Shown: in pieces, positions 19,127 through 27,025 of the stretch | Layout: every line of letters begins with the position of its first letter | Position numbering within the stretch: the stretch's first letter is position 1 | Source of the DNA: Kitasatospora sp. SolWspMP-SS2h | GTDB lineage: Bacteria; Actinomycetota; Actinomycetes; Streptomycetales; Streptomycetaceae | Direction of reading: 5' to 3' | Length of the DNA stretch: 64,000 nucleotides | Assembly (NCBI RefSeq): GCF_003259315.1 | Contig: NZ_QLLT01000010.1 | Span: forward strand, 186,001-250,000 | Position numbers and translations under genes: made by a program | Notes under the pieces: generated by a model | The model's input: the letters and a program-made list of their open reading frames with translations, nothing else | What the model was told of the DNA's origin: nothing | The model's database searches: none

Positions 19127-21628
19127 TCAGTCCGCGGCGGGTGCGGCCAGCCGGGAGAGGGCGGCGCGCAGGAACGGACTGGGCACCTGGTAGCCGCCCT
19201 CCTCGCGGAGCGGGGCCCGCTGCCCGGTGGCCGCCGCCCCTTCCGCGGAGGCGGAGGCGGAGGCGGAGCCCGACCCGGACCCGGACCCGCCCCCCGCGCG
19301 AGCACCGGCGCCGGTGCTCGCGCTCGCGCTCGCGGCGGACGCCACGGTGGCCTCGGGCGCGTCGGGGTGGCCGCGGCGGGCGGCAGCACTGCGCGAACGC
19401 TCCAGGTAGGCGTCGTCCGTGCCGCCGGAGGTCTCCGCCGAAGCCGTGGCGCCGGTGGCGCCGGCCGGCGTGTCCGTCGAGGCGTCCGACCCGCCCGCGG
19501 CCCGGTCGGAGTCCGGCGCGCCGTCGGTCCCGGTGCCGTCGGGGGTTCCCGCGCCGCCGCCGAGCAGGACGCCGGCCAGCTGGTTGATCATCTCGCTCTC
19601 GCTGGTGGGCCCGGCCGGGGCGGTGGTGGTCGGCTCGTGCTCGGGGGCGGCGAAGGTGCCCTCGGCGCGGGCGTCGTCCAGCCAGCGGCGGCGGGCCCGG
19701 TGCCAGTGGCGGTCGCGCGGGTCGACGTCGGCGGCCTGGCCGAGGATGCCGGCGTCGCCGAACAGCTCCTCGTCCTCCTCGCCCTCGTCGCCGAACCGGG
19801 TGGGGCTGACGAAGCGGTTGCCGCCCTTGTGGTCCTTGCCGCCGCCGCGCCCGCCGCCGCCGGTGCCGGGCATGTGGCCGCCGGCGCCGGCCGCGCCGGT
19901 GGCGCCGGTGCGGCCACCGGTGCCGCTGGTGCCGCCGGCGCCCAGGACGCCCGCGCCGGCCCGGCCGACCGCGGAACCGGCTCCGGCCGCGCCCTTCGCG
20001 GAGGCCCCGCCGGCCGCGCCGAGGGAGCCGGCGCCGCCGCCGCGTCCGGCCAGCGCGCTGGTGCCCGCGCCGATGCCGCCGCCCGAGCCGCGCAGGGTCG
20101 ATCCGCCGAGGCTCCCGGCCCCGCCGGCGCCGGGGCGCAGCGCGGAGCCGCCCGCGCCGCCGACCCGTCCGGCCGTGCCGCCGACGCCACCGAGACCGCG
20201 GCCGGCCGTGCCGCCGACGCCACCGCTGCCGCCGGTGCCGCGCCCGGACGCGCCGCCCGCGCCGCCGAGGCCGAACGGGCTGCTGCCCGTCCCGCCGAAG
20301 GGGGTGAGGCCGCGGCCGGTGGTCGAGCCGCCGACGCCGCCCGCGCCGCCGAGCGAGCCCAGGGTGCCGCCGAGGGCGCCGCCGAGGTTGAAGCTGCTGC
20401 CGGTGCCGCCGCCGGTGTTGGTGCCGCCGATGCCGAGGCTGCCGGGGTTGCCGGGGCTGTAGCCGCCGAGCGGGCTGTAACCGCTGCCTCCGGTGCCGCC
20501 GCCCGCGCCGCCGCCGAGGTCGCCGAGTCCGGCCAGGCCGAGGGAGCCGGCGCCGCCGGTGGAGAGCGGGGTGAACACCGGGGCGGAGCCGCCGCCGCCG
20601 GAGCTCGAACCGCCGCCGAAGCTGGGCAGGTTGGGGGTGAGCGGGGTGAAGGGCGCCAGTCCGGAGCCCGAGCCGCCGCCGGCCCCGCCGCCGCTGCCGC
20701 CGCCGAAGCCGCCCGCGCCGCCGACTCCGGCCATGCCGCTGTACGAGCCGGCGCCGCCGACCCCGCCGCCCGCGCCGCCGCCGGTGCCGCCGAGCCCGTC
20801 GAAGCCGCCCGCGCCGCCCGCGCCGGCCGCGCCGCCCAGGCCGCCCGGGTTGCCGACGCCGCCCAGCGCGCCCGTGCCGCCGAAGCCGTCCGCACCGCCC
20901 GGGGCGCCCGGGGTTCCGGCGCCGCCGAGCCCGTCGAGGCCGGTCGTGCTCGGGGCGTACGGGTCGCCGGGCAGGGTGCCGGCCCGGCCGCTCATCGCGG
21001 TCATGCCGCCGTCGGCGCCCGTTCCGCCGGCCCCGCCCGGGCCCGAACCGCCGCTCGCGGACGTCCCGTTGAGGGCGCAGGTCTGGCCCATGCCGGTCAT
21101 GTCGGTGATGTGGCCGGCGCTCTGCCGGAGCATGCCGTCGACGTTGTTGCCGACCTGCCCGATGTACTGGTGGTAGACGGCGGCGGCCTGCTTGACGCCC
21201 TCGGACTGCGCGATGTCGTCGTGCTTTCCGGCCGGGTGGGCCTCCATGTACTCCTTGGCGTACTGGAGTTCGCGCACCATCTCGGACTTGGTGCCGCTGA
21301 CCGCCTGCGCGGCGCCCTGGAGCGAGTCGGCCACCGCCAGGCCGGACTGGAGGGTGGTGGCGACGTGCGAGCCGTCCCCGGCGGCGAACTTCTGCAGGTA
21401 CTGCGCGAAGCTGTCGGCCGCAGGGCCGGACATGCTGGACATGGCCCGCTGGGCGGCCTCGGTGATCGCCCGGACGTGGGTGTCGGCCACCTCGTTCCAG
21501 GATTTCCAGGCGTCGGCGAGGGTGGCGAGCAGGTCCTCGTCCCCGTCGGGGAAGGCGATGTCCGCGCCGTTCTCGTTGCTCTGGACGGTCTTGAGGACTT
21601 CGGCGAGGTCGGGGGGCAGCTCGATCAT
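19127..21628 (-). CDS. Gly-rich (PE_PGRS-like) type VII substrate with CpnT/PPE-type N-domain
   Basis: 833 residues, ATG at 21628, 47 bp upstream of the repeat-bearing WXG gene. Residues 1-190 are helical and start MIELPPDLAEVLKTVQSNENG, then FPDGDEDLLATLADAW, the pattern of the CpnT/WXG100_2 N-terminal domain shared with the giant protein. A lone Cys lies in GQTCALNG. Residues ~195-600 are a Gly/Ala/Ser low-complexity tract (GGAGG, GGLGG, FGGGSGG) recalling mycobacterial PE_PGRS proteins. The C-terminal third is acidic then charged (GDEGEEDEELFGDAG, RDRHWHRARRRWLDD) and ends in a short basic/hydrophobic tail. Likely an exported structural or surface protein of the same cassette. No enzymatic motif seen. 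Confidence 0.75.
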   Translation of the reverse strand: MIELPPDLAEVLKTVQSNENGADIAFPDGDEDLLATLADAWKSWNEVADTHVRAITEAAQRAMSSMSGPAADSFAQYLQKFAAGDGSHVATTLQSGLAVADSLQGAAQAVSGTKSEMVRELQYAKEYMEAHPAGKHDDIAQSEGVKQAAAVYHQYIGQVGNNVDGMLRQSAGHITDMTGMGQTCALNGTSASGGSGPGGAGGTGADGGMTAMSGRAGTLPGDPYAPSTTGLDGLGGAGTPGAPGGADGFGGTGALGGVGNPGGLGGAAGAGGAGGFDGLGGTGGGAGGGVGGAGSYSGMAGVGGAGGFGGGSGGGAGGGSGSGLAPFTPLTPNLPSFGGGSSSGGGGSAPVFTPLSTGGAGSLGLAGLGDLGGGAGGGTGGSGYSPLGGYSPGNPGSLGIGGTNTGGGTGSSFNLGGALGGTLGSLGGAGGVGGSTTGRGLTPFGGTGSSPFGLGGAGGASGRGTGGSGGVGGTAGRGLGGVGGTAGRVGGAGGSALRPGAGGAGSLGGSTLRGSGGGIGAGTSALAGRGGGAGSLGAAGGASAKGAAGAGSAVGRAGAGVLGAGGTSGTGGRTGATGAAGAGGHMPGTGGGGRGGGKDHKGGNRFVSPTRFGDEGEEDEELFGDAGILGQAADVDPRDRHWHRARRRWLDDARAEGTFAAPEHEPTTTAPAGPTSESEMINQLAGVLLGGGAGTPDGTGTDGAPDSDRAAGGSDASTDTPAGATGATASAETSGGTDDAYLERSRSAAARRGHPDAPEATVASAASASASTGAGARAGGGSGSGSGSASASASAEGAAATGQRAPLREEGGYQVPSPFLRAALSRLAAPAAD

Positions 21629-21744
21629 GGCGGCAGGTCTCCGGAGAGGGGAGGTCGGGTGCGGAGCGGGTGGCCGGTGGCCCGGGGCCGGTGCGGCGCG
21701 GTCGGCAGCAGCGGCGGACGGTGCGCGGTGGTCGGTGCGCGGTG

Positions 21745-21774
21745 CGCGCCGCCCCGCGGCGGCGGGGCGGCGCG
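21745..21774. terminator. Strong GC hairpin in the gap between the first two WXG cassette genes
   Basis: CGCGCCGCCCCGC (21745-21757) and GCGGGGCGGCGCG (21762-21774) are perfect 13-bp arms with a GGCG loop. It sits in the 202-bp gap between the WXG100-like gene (stop 21831) and the Gly-rich gene (start 21628). There is no U-tract, as is usual for streptomycete terminators. It may attenuate the downstream large genes relative to the small first gene. Confidence 0.5.
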
Positions 21775-21830
21775 GACGGTGCGGACGGGCGGTGCCGGGC
21801 GGTGGCCCGGTGCCGCCGTCCGGCGGTCCG

Positions 21831-22532
21831 TCAGATGACTCTCGGTCCGGCGCCGCCGGCGTAGCCCGGCCGCATCAGCGGGTTGGGGTGGTTGTAGTCG
21901 AGCTCGGGCGCGTCCGGGTCGTGGTAGCCGACTCCGGGGTTGGTGTCGCCGATCGGGGTGATCGGGGCCGGCGGCGGGGGCGGCGTCGGGTGCTGCACGC
22001 CGTCCGGTTCGAGCAGTGGCCGCAGGGGCGCGTCGGGCAGCGAGGCGGGTACCGCCTGGACGCCGTCCGGTTCGAGCAGCGGCAGCCGGGGGGCGTCGGG
22101 CAGCGAGGCCGGAACGGTGCCGACCGGTGTGGTGCCGACGGTCGAGGAGAGCGCGCCAGGCAGCTGCGGGTCGGTCGGCATGGCACCGGTGTCGGTGATC
22201 CGGCCGATCGCGGTGGCCTGTTCGTCGTCGTTGGCGCGGTGCCGGGCGACCATGCTCTGCAGGTTCTCGCCCACCGCGGTGGCGTTCTGCATCAGGGTGC
22301 GGATGCCCGCGAGGACCTGTTCCTGGTGCTGGGCGAGGCCGCCCACCGAGGAACTGCCCCCCAGCAGCGCCTTGCCGAGCAGGTCGGTCCCGTAGACGGA
22401 CTCCTGCACCTGTTTGACCGCGGCCTCCAACTTGTTGGCCGGTCCGTTCAGTTCGTCCAGCAGCCCCATGATCTTCTTGGCTGCCGCATCGACCTCGTCG
22501 AGGTCGATCCACACTGTCTTCTCGTCCGCCAC
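21831..22532 (-). CDS. Small WXG100-like protein, first gene of the type VII substrate cassette
   Basis: 233 residues from GTG 22532. This start was chosen because GGGAAGG sits 6 bases upstream and the protein then begins MADEKTVWIDLDEVDAAAKK; the longer open frame upstream has no such signal. Residues 1-105 are helical with heptad-like Leu/Val/Ala (IMGLLDELNGPANKL, GIRTLMQNATAVGENL), the size and shape of a WXG100 protein. The rest is a Pro-rich tail with a repeated VPASLPDAPLRPLLEPDGVQ-type unit (two near-identical copies) and a Tyr/Asp/Pro C-terminus (GYHDPDAPELDYNHPNP). No classic W-x-G is visible, so the family call rests on length, helicity and neighbours. Likely an ESX-like secreted partner. 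Confidence 0.6.
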   Translation of the reverse strand: MADEKTVWIDLDEVDAAAKKIMGLLDELNGPANKLEAAVKQVQESVYGTDLLGKALLGGSSSVGGLAQHQEQVLAGIRTLMQNATAVGENLQSMVARHRANDDEQATAIGRITDTGAMPTDPQLPGALSSTVGTTPVGTVPASLPDAPRLPLLEPDGVQAVPASLPDAPLRPLLEPDGVQHPTPPPPPAPITPIGDTNPGVGYHDPDAPELDYNHPNPLMRPGYAGGAGPRVI

Positions 22533-22609
22533 CGCACACCTTCCCGAACTCCGCCCGCCCCCGGTCGGTACGCGTCCGCACCGGTGGCCCGGTCGGGCAT
22601 GCAAGAACA

Positions 22610-22631
22610 CCGGAGCCGGGTACGGCTCCGG
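22610..22631. promoter_or_regulatory. Perfect 9-bp hairpin in the cassette leader
   Basis: CCGGAGCCG and CGGCTCCGG flank a GGTA tetraloop about 80 bp upstream of the WXG100-like GTG. As it lies between any upstream promoter and the first gene, a leader-RNA or operator role is possible. Confidence 0.4.
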
Positions 22632-22757
22632 ACGTGCCCGTGCCATGCCCGCACCGGCCCTTTGATCCCAGGCAACCCTAACCTGCTGCAATGAGCGCGC
22701 ACAGCCAAGTCAGCGTGCCGGGATGACGTCACGTCACCCCGACACGAGCTTCGCAGA

Positions 22758-22787
22758 GCTTTCCGGCTCCGCAAGGGGCCGGAAAGC
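22758..22787 (-). terminator. 10-bp inverted repeat, probable terminator of the WD40 gene
   Basis: GCTTTCCGGC (22758-22767) and GCCGGAAAGC (22778-22787) with a 10-base loop, about 100 bp past the WD40 stop. It has no U-run but is the strongest stem on that side. Confidence 0.45.
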
Positions 22788-22801
22788 ATGCATCAGGTAA
22801 A

Positions 22802-22814
22802 TTCACGGCGTGAA
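22802..22814. promoter_or_regulatory. 13-bp palindrome TTCACGGCGTGAA
   Basis: Perfect 6-bp arms around a central G. Its size and symmetry fit a dimeric repressor site. It lies about 270 bp from the cassette start and 70 bp past the WD40 stop, so which gene it serves is unclear. Confidence 0.35.
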
Positions 22815-22884
22815 ACCGTAAGGGAAGTAAAGAGCGGAAGTGCGCACTCCGCGTTTTTCGTGGAGATCCTGGGGAGATCGGGCG

Positions 22885-25023
22885 CTAGAGGGTGACGGCC
22901 CCGCTCGGGGTGACGATCCGCAGGCCCGCCTCGTCCAGCTCGATGGCCAGTGGAGTGCCGTCCAGCGCCGCCTCGTTGAGCAGCGTCGCGCTGGAGAGGT
23001 GCCACAGCCGCAGCGTCCCGGCGGCGTCCCCCGCCGCGAGCAGCGCCTCGCCGTCGAACTCCCGGCCCACCACCGCCCGCACCGCCGCGCCGCCGCCGGT
23101 CAGTTCGGCGGTCCGGCTGCCGTCCTGGACGTCCCAGACCAGCACCGTGCCGTCGCCCGCGCCCGCGATCACCACCGGGCGGCCGCCGATCTCGGCGAAC
23201 GCCACCGCCTCGGCGGGGCGCGGCAGTCCGGCGCAGACCGGCCCGGCCGCGCCGCTGCCCGCGTGCCACAGCCGCACCGTCAGGTCCTCCCCGGCGGTGG
23301 CCAGGATCGGCTGCCCGCCGGCCACCGTGGCGGCCAGCGCGGTGAACGGGCCGCGCCCGGTGGCGAAGCGGCGGCTGTCGGCACCGGTGGCGGCGTCCCG
23401 GACCGAGAGCGCGCCGTCCCGCCCGGCGGAGGCCAGCAGCGGCTGCTCGCCGGGGGTGAAGGCGATCCCGGCGACCGGCCCGGCGTGCGGGACGGGCAGC
23501 GGCAGCGCGCCGCCGTCGGCCAGCCGGTGGCTGCGGACGGCGCCCGCGACGGTGCCGCACAGCAGCAGGTCGGCGGTGAGGTCGAGGGTGTGCACCGGCC
23601 CGCCCTCGCCCGGCAGGTCGAGGAGTTGGCCGCCGGTGGGGGCGTCCCAGACCGCGACCGAGCCGTCGCCGAACCCGGCGGCCAGCACCGGGCGGCCGTG
23701 CAGGGTGCCGGCGGCCAGCGCGGCCAGCGGGCTGCCGGGGCGTCCGGCGGGCACCGCGGCCGCGGCGGCGGGGCGGCCGGTGGCGGCCTCCCAGACGGTG
23801 ATCCGGCCGGTCTCGTCGCCGGTGTAGAGCAGGCCCTCGACGGCGGCCAGGCCGGTGAGCCACTCGCCGGCCGGCCAGCCGTGCAGCGGGCGGCCGTCGT
23901 ACACGTCCCAGGTGCGGACGGTGCCGTCCAGCGCGCAGGAGGCCAGCACCGGGCGGTCGTCGAGGGTGGTGAAGGCGAGGCCGGTCACGGTGCCGGTGTG
24001 GCCGTCGAGTTCGGCCACCGACTGGCCGGTGGCCAGGTCCCACAGCCGGATCCGGCGGTCCTGCCCGGCGGAGGCCAGCACGGCCTGGTTCCCGAGGGTG
24101 AGCACGGCCAGCGCCGCGACCTCGCCGCGGTGGCCGACCAGCAGGTGCATCAGCTCGCCGGTGCCCGCGTCCCAGACCCGGACGGTGCCGTCGGGGGAGG
24201 CCGCGGCCAGCAGGTCGACCCCGGCGCAGTGCGCGGCGCGCAGCGCGGTCGCGCCCTGCCCGCCGGTGGGCAGGGTGCCCAGCACCCGGCCGTCGTCGGC
24301 CCGGACGGCCCGCAGGTCGCCGGACTGCCCGGCCGAGAAGGCCACCGGGATGTCGCGGCAGACCAGCGCGGCGACGGCCTGCGCGCCCTCGCCGCCGGTG
24401 GTGCCGTGCGCGACCCGGCCGGTGGCGGCGTCCCAGACCTGGACCGAGCCGTCGGTGCTGCCGACCGCGAACAGCGAGCGCCCGCCGGCCTCGCCGAGCG
24501 CGACGGCGGTGGGGGCCAGCCCGGCGTCGGCGTCGGAGCCGCCGAGCGGGGCGGCGTCGTCCAGCGCGGTGAGGCCGAACGCGCCGCCCTCCTCGACCAG
24601 GGCGTACGCGGCGCGGCCGGCCACGGTGCCGACGGCGGCGGCGCTGCGGGCGGCGCCGACGGCGGGCTCGGTGCGGGCCAGCACGGGGGGCAGCGCGGCC
24701 GGGGCGGCGGGCTCGCCGAGGGCCTGGTCGAGCAGCGCGACGAGGGTGGCGGCGGCGGCCGGGAGGGCCGCGTCGGTGCCGTCGGTCCACTGCCGGTCGG
24801 GCTGGCCGGGCTGGCCCTGGATGGTGAGCCGCCGGGCGGCGGCCGGGGTGCCGTCCGGGGCGGGGGCGGGGGCCTGGCCGGCTCCGGCGAGCACCCGGCG
24901 GATCAGCGCGGGGTCGATCCGGCCGGTGCGCTCGTGGTCGGCGCGGGTGGCCCGGAAGGCGCCGTCGGCGGTGATCACCAGTTCGCCGAGGTTGCCGTCT
25001 TCCAGCCGTACGCTTCCTGACAT
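22885..25023 (-). CDS. WD40-repeat beta-propeller protein, 712 aa
   Basis: ATG 25023 with AGGAG seven bases upstream. Residues ~1-150 form a non-repeat N-terminal part (LEDGNLGELVITADGAFRAT). The rest is about 13 WD40 units with typical endings (VRVWDAATG, IRLWDLATG, VRTWDVYDG, ITVWEAATG, VLVWDVQDG, LRLWHLSS), enough for two propellers. No signal peptide, membrane segment or enzymatic domain is visible. WD40 proteins are interaction platforms, so this is probably cytosolic. It directly precedes the type VII-like cassette in the same direction, but a hairpin and a 350-bp gap separate them, so a functional link is only possible. An unrelated gene at 47433-49808 also ends in a propeller-like region. 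Confidence 0.88.
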   Translation of the reverse strand: MSGSVRLEDGNLGELVITADGAFRATRADHERTGRIDPALIRRVLAGAGQAPAPAPDGTPAAARRLTIQGQPGQPDRQWTDGTDAALPAAAATLVALLDQALGEPAAPAALPPVLARTEPAVGAARSAAAVGTVAGRAAYALVEEGGAFGLTALDDAAPLGGSDADAGLAPTAVALGEAGGRSLFAVGSTDGSVQVWDAATGRVAHGTTGGEGAQAVAALVCRDIPVAFSAGQSGDLRAVRADDGRVLGTLPTGGQGATALRAAHCAGVDLLAAASPDGTVRVWDAGTGELMHLLVGHRGEVAALAVLTLGNQAVLASAGQDRRIRLWDLATGQSVAELDGHTGTVTGLAFTTLDDRPVLASCALDGTVRTWDVYDGRPLHGWPAGEWLTGLAAVEGLLYTGDETGRITVWEAATGRPAAAAAVPAGRPGSPLAALAAGTLHGRPVLAAGFGDGSVAVWDAPTGGQLLDLPGEGGPVHTLDLTADLLLCGTVAGAVRSHRLADGGALPLPVPHAGPVAGIAFTPGEQPLLASAGRDGALSVRDAATGADSRRFATGRGPFTALAATVAGGQPILATAGEDLTVRLWHAGSGAAGPVCAGLPRPAEAVAFAEIGGRPVVIAGAGDGTVLVWDVQDGSRTAELTGGGAAVRAVVGREFDGEALLAAGDAAGTLRLWHLSSATLLNEAALDGTPLAIELDEAGLRIVTPSGAVTL

Positions 25024-25068
25024 GTCGTCACTCCTGGTTCGGTGCGGGGAGTTTGGGAGCCCCGTGGG

Positions 25069-25638
25069 TCAGCAGAGGTCTTCCGGTACGAGGGTCGCGT
25101 GCACCGCGTCGTGCAGCCGGTGGGTGCGGGAGCTGCGGAACAGCGCGGGGCGGTAGCCGGCCCGGCGGAAGCCGATGGCGGCGCCGGTGAGCTGGCTGGG
25201 CATGTTGTCGGCGGCGGCGAAGGCGTCGATCCGGCGCAGGCCGATCCGCTCGAAGCCGAAGCGGCACACCAGCCGCAGCGCGGCCTTGGCGGTGCGCAGC
25301 CGGCGGTGTTCGGGCAGCAGCCAGACGGCGACCTCGGCGCGCTCCAGCTCCGGGTCGAGGTTGACCAGTTCGGCCCAGCCGAGGGCCTCGCCGGTGTCCG
25401 CCGACTCGACGGCGAAGTAGGCGGCCCGGCCGGTCTCCCAGAGCATCGGCGGGATCTCGGTCAGCCACTGCTCGGCGGCGGCGGTGTCCCGGTGCGGGAC
25501 GACGGCCTGGAGGAACTCCCGCACCAGCGGGTCGTGGGTGCCGCGGTGCACCAGGGCGGCGTCGGTGGGGCGCGGTCTGCGCAGCACCAGCCCGTCGGCC
25601 GCCATCGGTTCGTCCCGCACTTCGGCGAGCGCCAGCAT
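25069..25638 (-). CDS. GNAT-family N-acetyltransferase (RimJ/RimL-like)
   Basis: 189 residues from ATG 25638, preceded by GGGGGAG. The start GLVLRRPRPTDAALVHRG is the usual RimJ/RimL-type strand and helix. The GNAT core includes YFAVESADTGEALGWAEL, then LERAEVAVWLLPEHRR, and the acetyl-CoA loop region LRTAKAALRLVCRFGFE followed by DAFAAADNMPSQ, where an Asn and the SQ pair follow beta-5 as in this subfamily. It transfers an acetyl group from acetyl-CoA to an amine on a protein, antibiotic or small molecule; the substrate cannot be read from sequence. It lies 45 bp upstream of the WD40 gene in the same direction, so the two are probably co-transcribed. Confidence 0.85.
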   Translation of the reverse strand: MLALAEVRDEPMAADGLVLRRPRPTDAALVHRGTHDPLVREFLQAVVPHRDTAAAEQWLTEIPPMLWETGRAAYFAVESADTGEALGWAELVNLDPELERAEVAVWLLPEHRRLRTAKAALRLVCRFGFERIGLRRIDAFAAADNMPSQLTGAAIGFRRAGYRPALFRSSRTHRLHDAVHATLVPEDLC

Positions 25639-25911
25639 CGCTCCCCCCCGTCCCGCCGTCCCCGACCACCTCTGCGGGCCGCCCGCCGGGGCCGCCCGGC
25701 GTACCCTCCCCCGCCGTTCGACCCGCCGTCAAGTCAACCACAGCCGCCGGGTGTTTCCGCACGTCAGCGGGACGTTAGCGGAACGTGAGCGGAGCCGCGG
25801 AGACTCGGTGGCGGGGCTCGTCACTCCACGTCCCGCCGCCCACCCGGCCCACTGCGCTCTCCCGGGCCGGGCGCCCCCGCACGGGCGGCGGGACCCTCCG
25901 CCCCTCCGGCC
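25639..25911. promoter_or_regulatory. Intergenic region with three 11-bp direct repeats upstream of the GNAT gene
   Basis: At 25766-25798 AGCGGGACGTT, AGCGGAACGTG and AGCGGAGCCGC follow each other with an exact 11-bp period, about 130 bp upstream of the GNAT start. One helical-turn spacing suggests a protein-binding array (SARP sites have this period). No other coding signal is seen in the gap. Confidence 0.4.
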
Positions 25912-26826
25912 TCACCCCTCCGGCGCGCTCGCCCCGGCGGGCAGCGGCGCCTCGCGCAGCGCCCGGACCAGGGCGCGGACGGCGGCGGTGCGGGCGAGTT
26001 CGGGGGTGGTGACGTAGCCCACCCGGCGCGCGGGCCGGTCCGGGCCGAGGTCGGTGACGGCCAGCCCGGCGGGCGGCCGGTCCAGGCTGAGCCGGGGCAT
26101 GACGGCCATGCCGAGCCCCTGGGCGGCGAGCGAGAGCACCACGGTGTCGTCGGAGACGTTGATGGTGGCGGTCGGCAGCCAGTCCTGCCGCCGCCACCAG
26201 TCCGCCGTGTACGAGCCGCAGTTCTCGTCCCAGTCGACCAGCGGCAGACCGCGCGGGTCGGGGTGGCCCCGGCGGTGGACGAGCGCGTACTCCTCGCGGT
26301 AGAGCGGCGCGGCGAGCAGCCCGGGCAGGGTGGCGGTGGTGCCGCGCGCGTCGAGGGTGGCCAGGGCGAGGTCGGCCCGGCCGTCGGCGACCTCGCCCGC
26401 GGTGCCGCGGCCGAGGTCGCGCACGATCCGCACCTCGGGCACCAGCCCGGGGCAGCGGGCCGCGAGCACCGCCAGCACCGGCGGCAGCACCTGGACGGCG
26501 GCGCTGCGGAACGCGGCGATCCGCAGCGGCCCGCTCGGCCCGGCCCCGTCCCCGGCGGCGGCCTGCCGGACCTCGCCGGGGAGCGCGGCCAGCAGCCGCA
26601 GCACCCGCCGGGCGTGCCCGGCCGCCGACTCCCCCGCCGGGGTGGGCCGGGCGCCGCGCCGCCCGCGCTCGAACAGCACCGCGCCGAGTTTGCGCTCGCA
26701 GCCCCGGACGGCGTGCGACACCGCGGACTGGGTCAGCCCGAGCCGTTCGGCGGCGGCCGTGAAACCGCCGCTGTCGGCGACCGCGACCAGGATCCGCAGT
26801 TCCTGCGGGAGGAGATCGTCTGCCAC
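25912..26826 (-). CDS. LysR-family transcriptional regulator
   Basis: 304 residues from GTG 26826 (MADDLLPQELRILVAVADSGG). The LysR winged helix is clear: FTAAAERLGLTQSAVSHAVRGCERKLGAVLFERGRRGARPTPAG, residues ~15-60. The substrate-binding domain follows (PLRIAAFRSAAVQVLPPVLA, RADLALATLDARG, CGSYTADWWRRQDWLP, FGAQG-type VVLSLAAQGLGMAVMPRL near 230). Length is normal for the family. It is divergent from the metallo-hydrolase gene at 27026 with a 199-bp shared promoter region, so it most likely controls that gene and itself. The ligand is unknown. Confidence 0.9.
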   Translation of the reverse strand: MADDLLPQELRILVAVADSGGFTAAAERLGLTQSAVSHAVRGCERKLGAVLFERGRRGARPTPAGESAAGHARRVLRLLAALPGEVRQAAAGDGAGPSGPLRIAAFRSAAVQVLPPVLAVLAARCPGLVPEVRIVRDLGRGTAGEVADGRADLALATLDARGTTATLPGLLAAPLYREEYALVHRRGHPDPRGLPLVDWDENCGSYTADWWRRQDWLPTATINVSDDTVVLSLAAQGLGMAVMPRLSLDRPPAGLAVTDLGPDRPARRVGYVTTPELARTAAVRALVRALREAPLPAGASAPEG

Positions 26827-27025
26827 CCCGCGCAGCCTAGTTCCCCGGTCGGGCGGCGACCTGGCGGCCCGGCGGGCCGGCGGCAGGGACGCAGGGGCCA
26901 ACTCGGCCCGTCGGTACGGCGGCTAGGGCCCGGTGGGCCGTCTCCGGTTGGTGTACGTTCGGGTCCGTCCGTCCGACCGGCCGGTCAGTCGTCCGACCGT
27001 CCCCTCGTCTGCCCGAAGGAGCGCC

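Larger units (their letters stand above)
22533..22884. promoter_or_regulatory. 352-bp spacer upstream of the type VII substrate cassette
   Basis: Relatively A+T-rich for this genome. From the cassette outward it holds a 9-bp hairpin (22610-22631), a TGACGTCA palindrome followed by CGTCA (22724-22736), a 10-bp hairpin (22758-22787) and TTCACGGCGTGAA (22802-22814). On the minus strand a TAGGGT (-10-like) lies near 22675, but no convincing -35 pairs with it. The outer hairpin probably ends the WD40 transcript, and the elements nearer the cassette probably control it. Confidence 0.5.

Noticed and set aside
19367..21838. Plus-strand Ala/Arg/Gly frame opposite the Gly-rich gene
   Set aside because: Reverse of GGC/GCC repeats; the minus frame has a real N-terminal domain and ribosome-binding site.
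22724..22736. BldD box
   Set aside because: TGACGTCACGTCA resembles GTGA/TCAC half-sites but does not fit AGTGA-N-TCACC; kept only as an unnamed palindrome.
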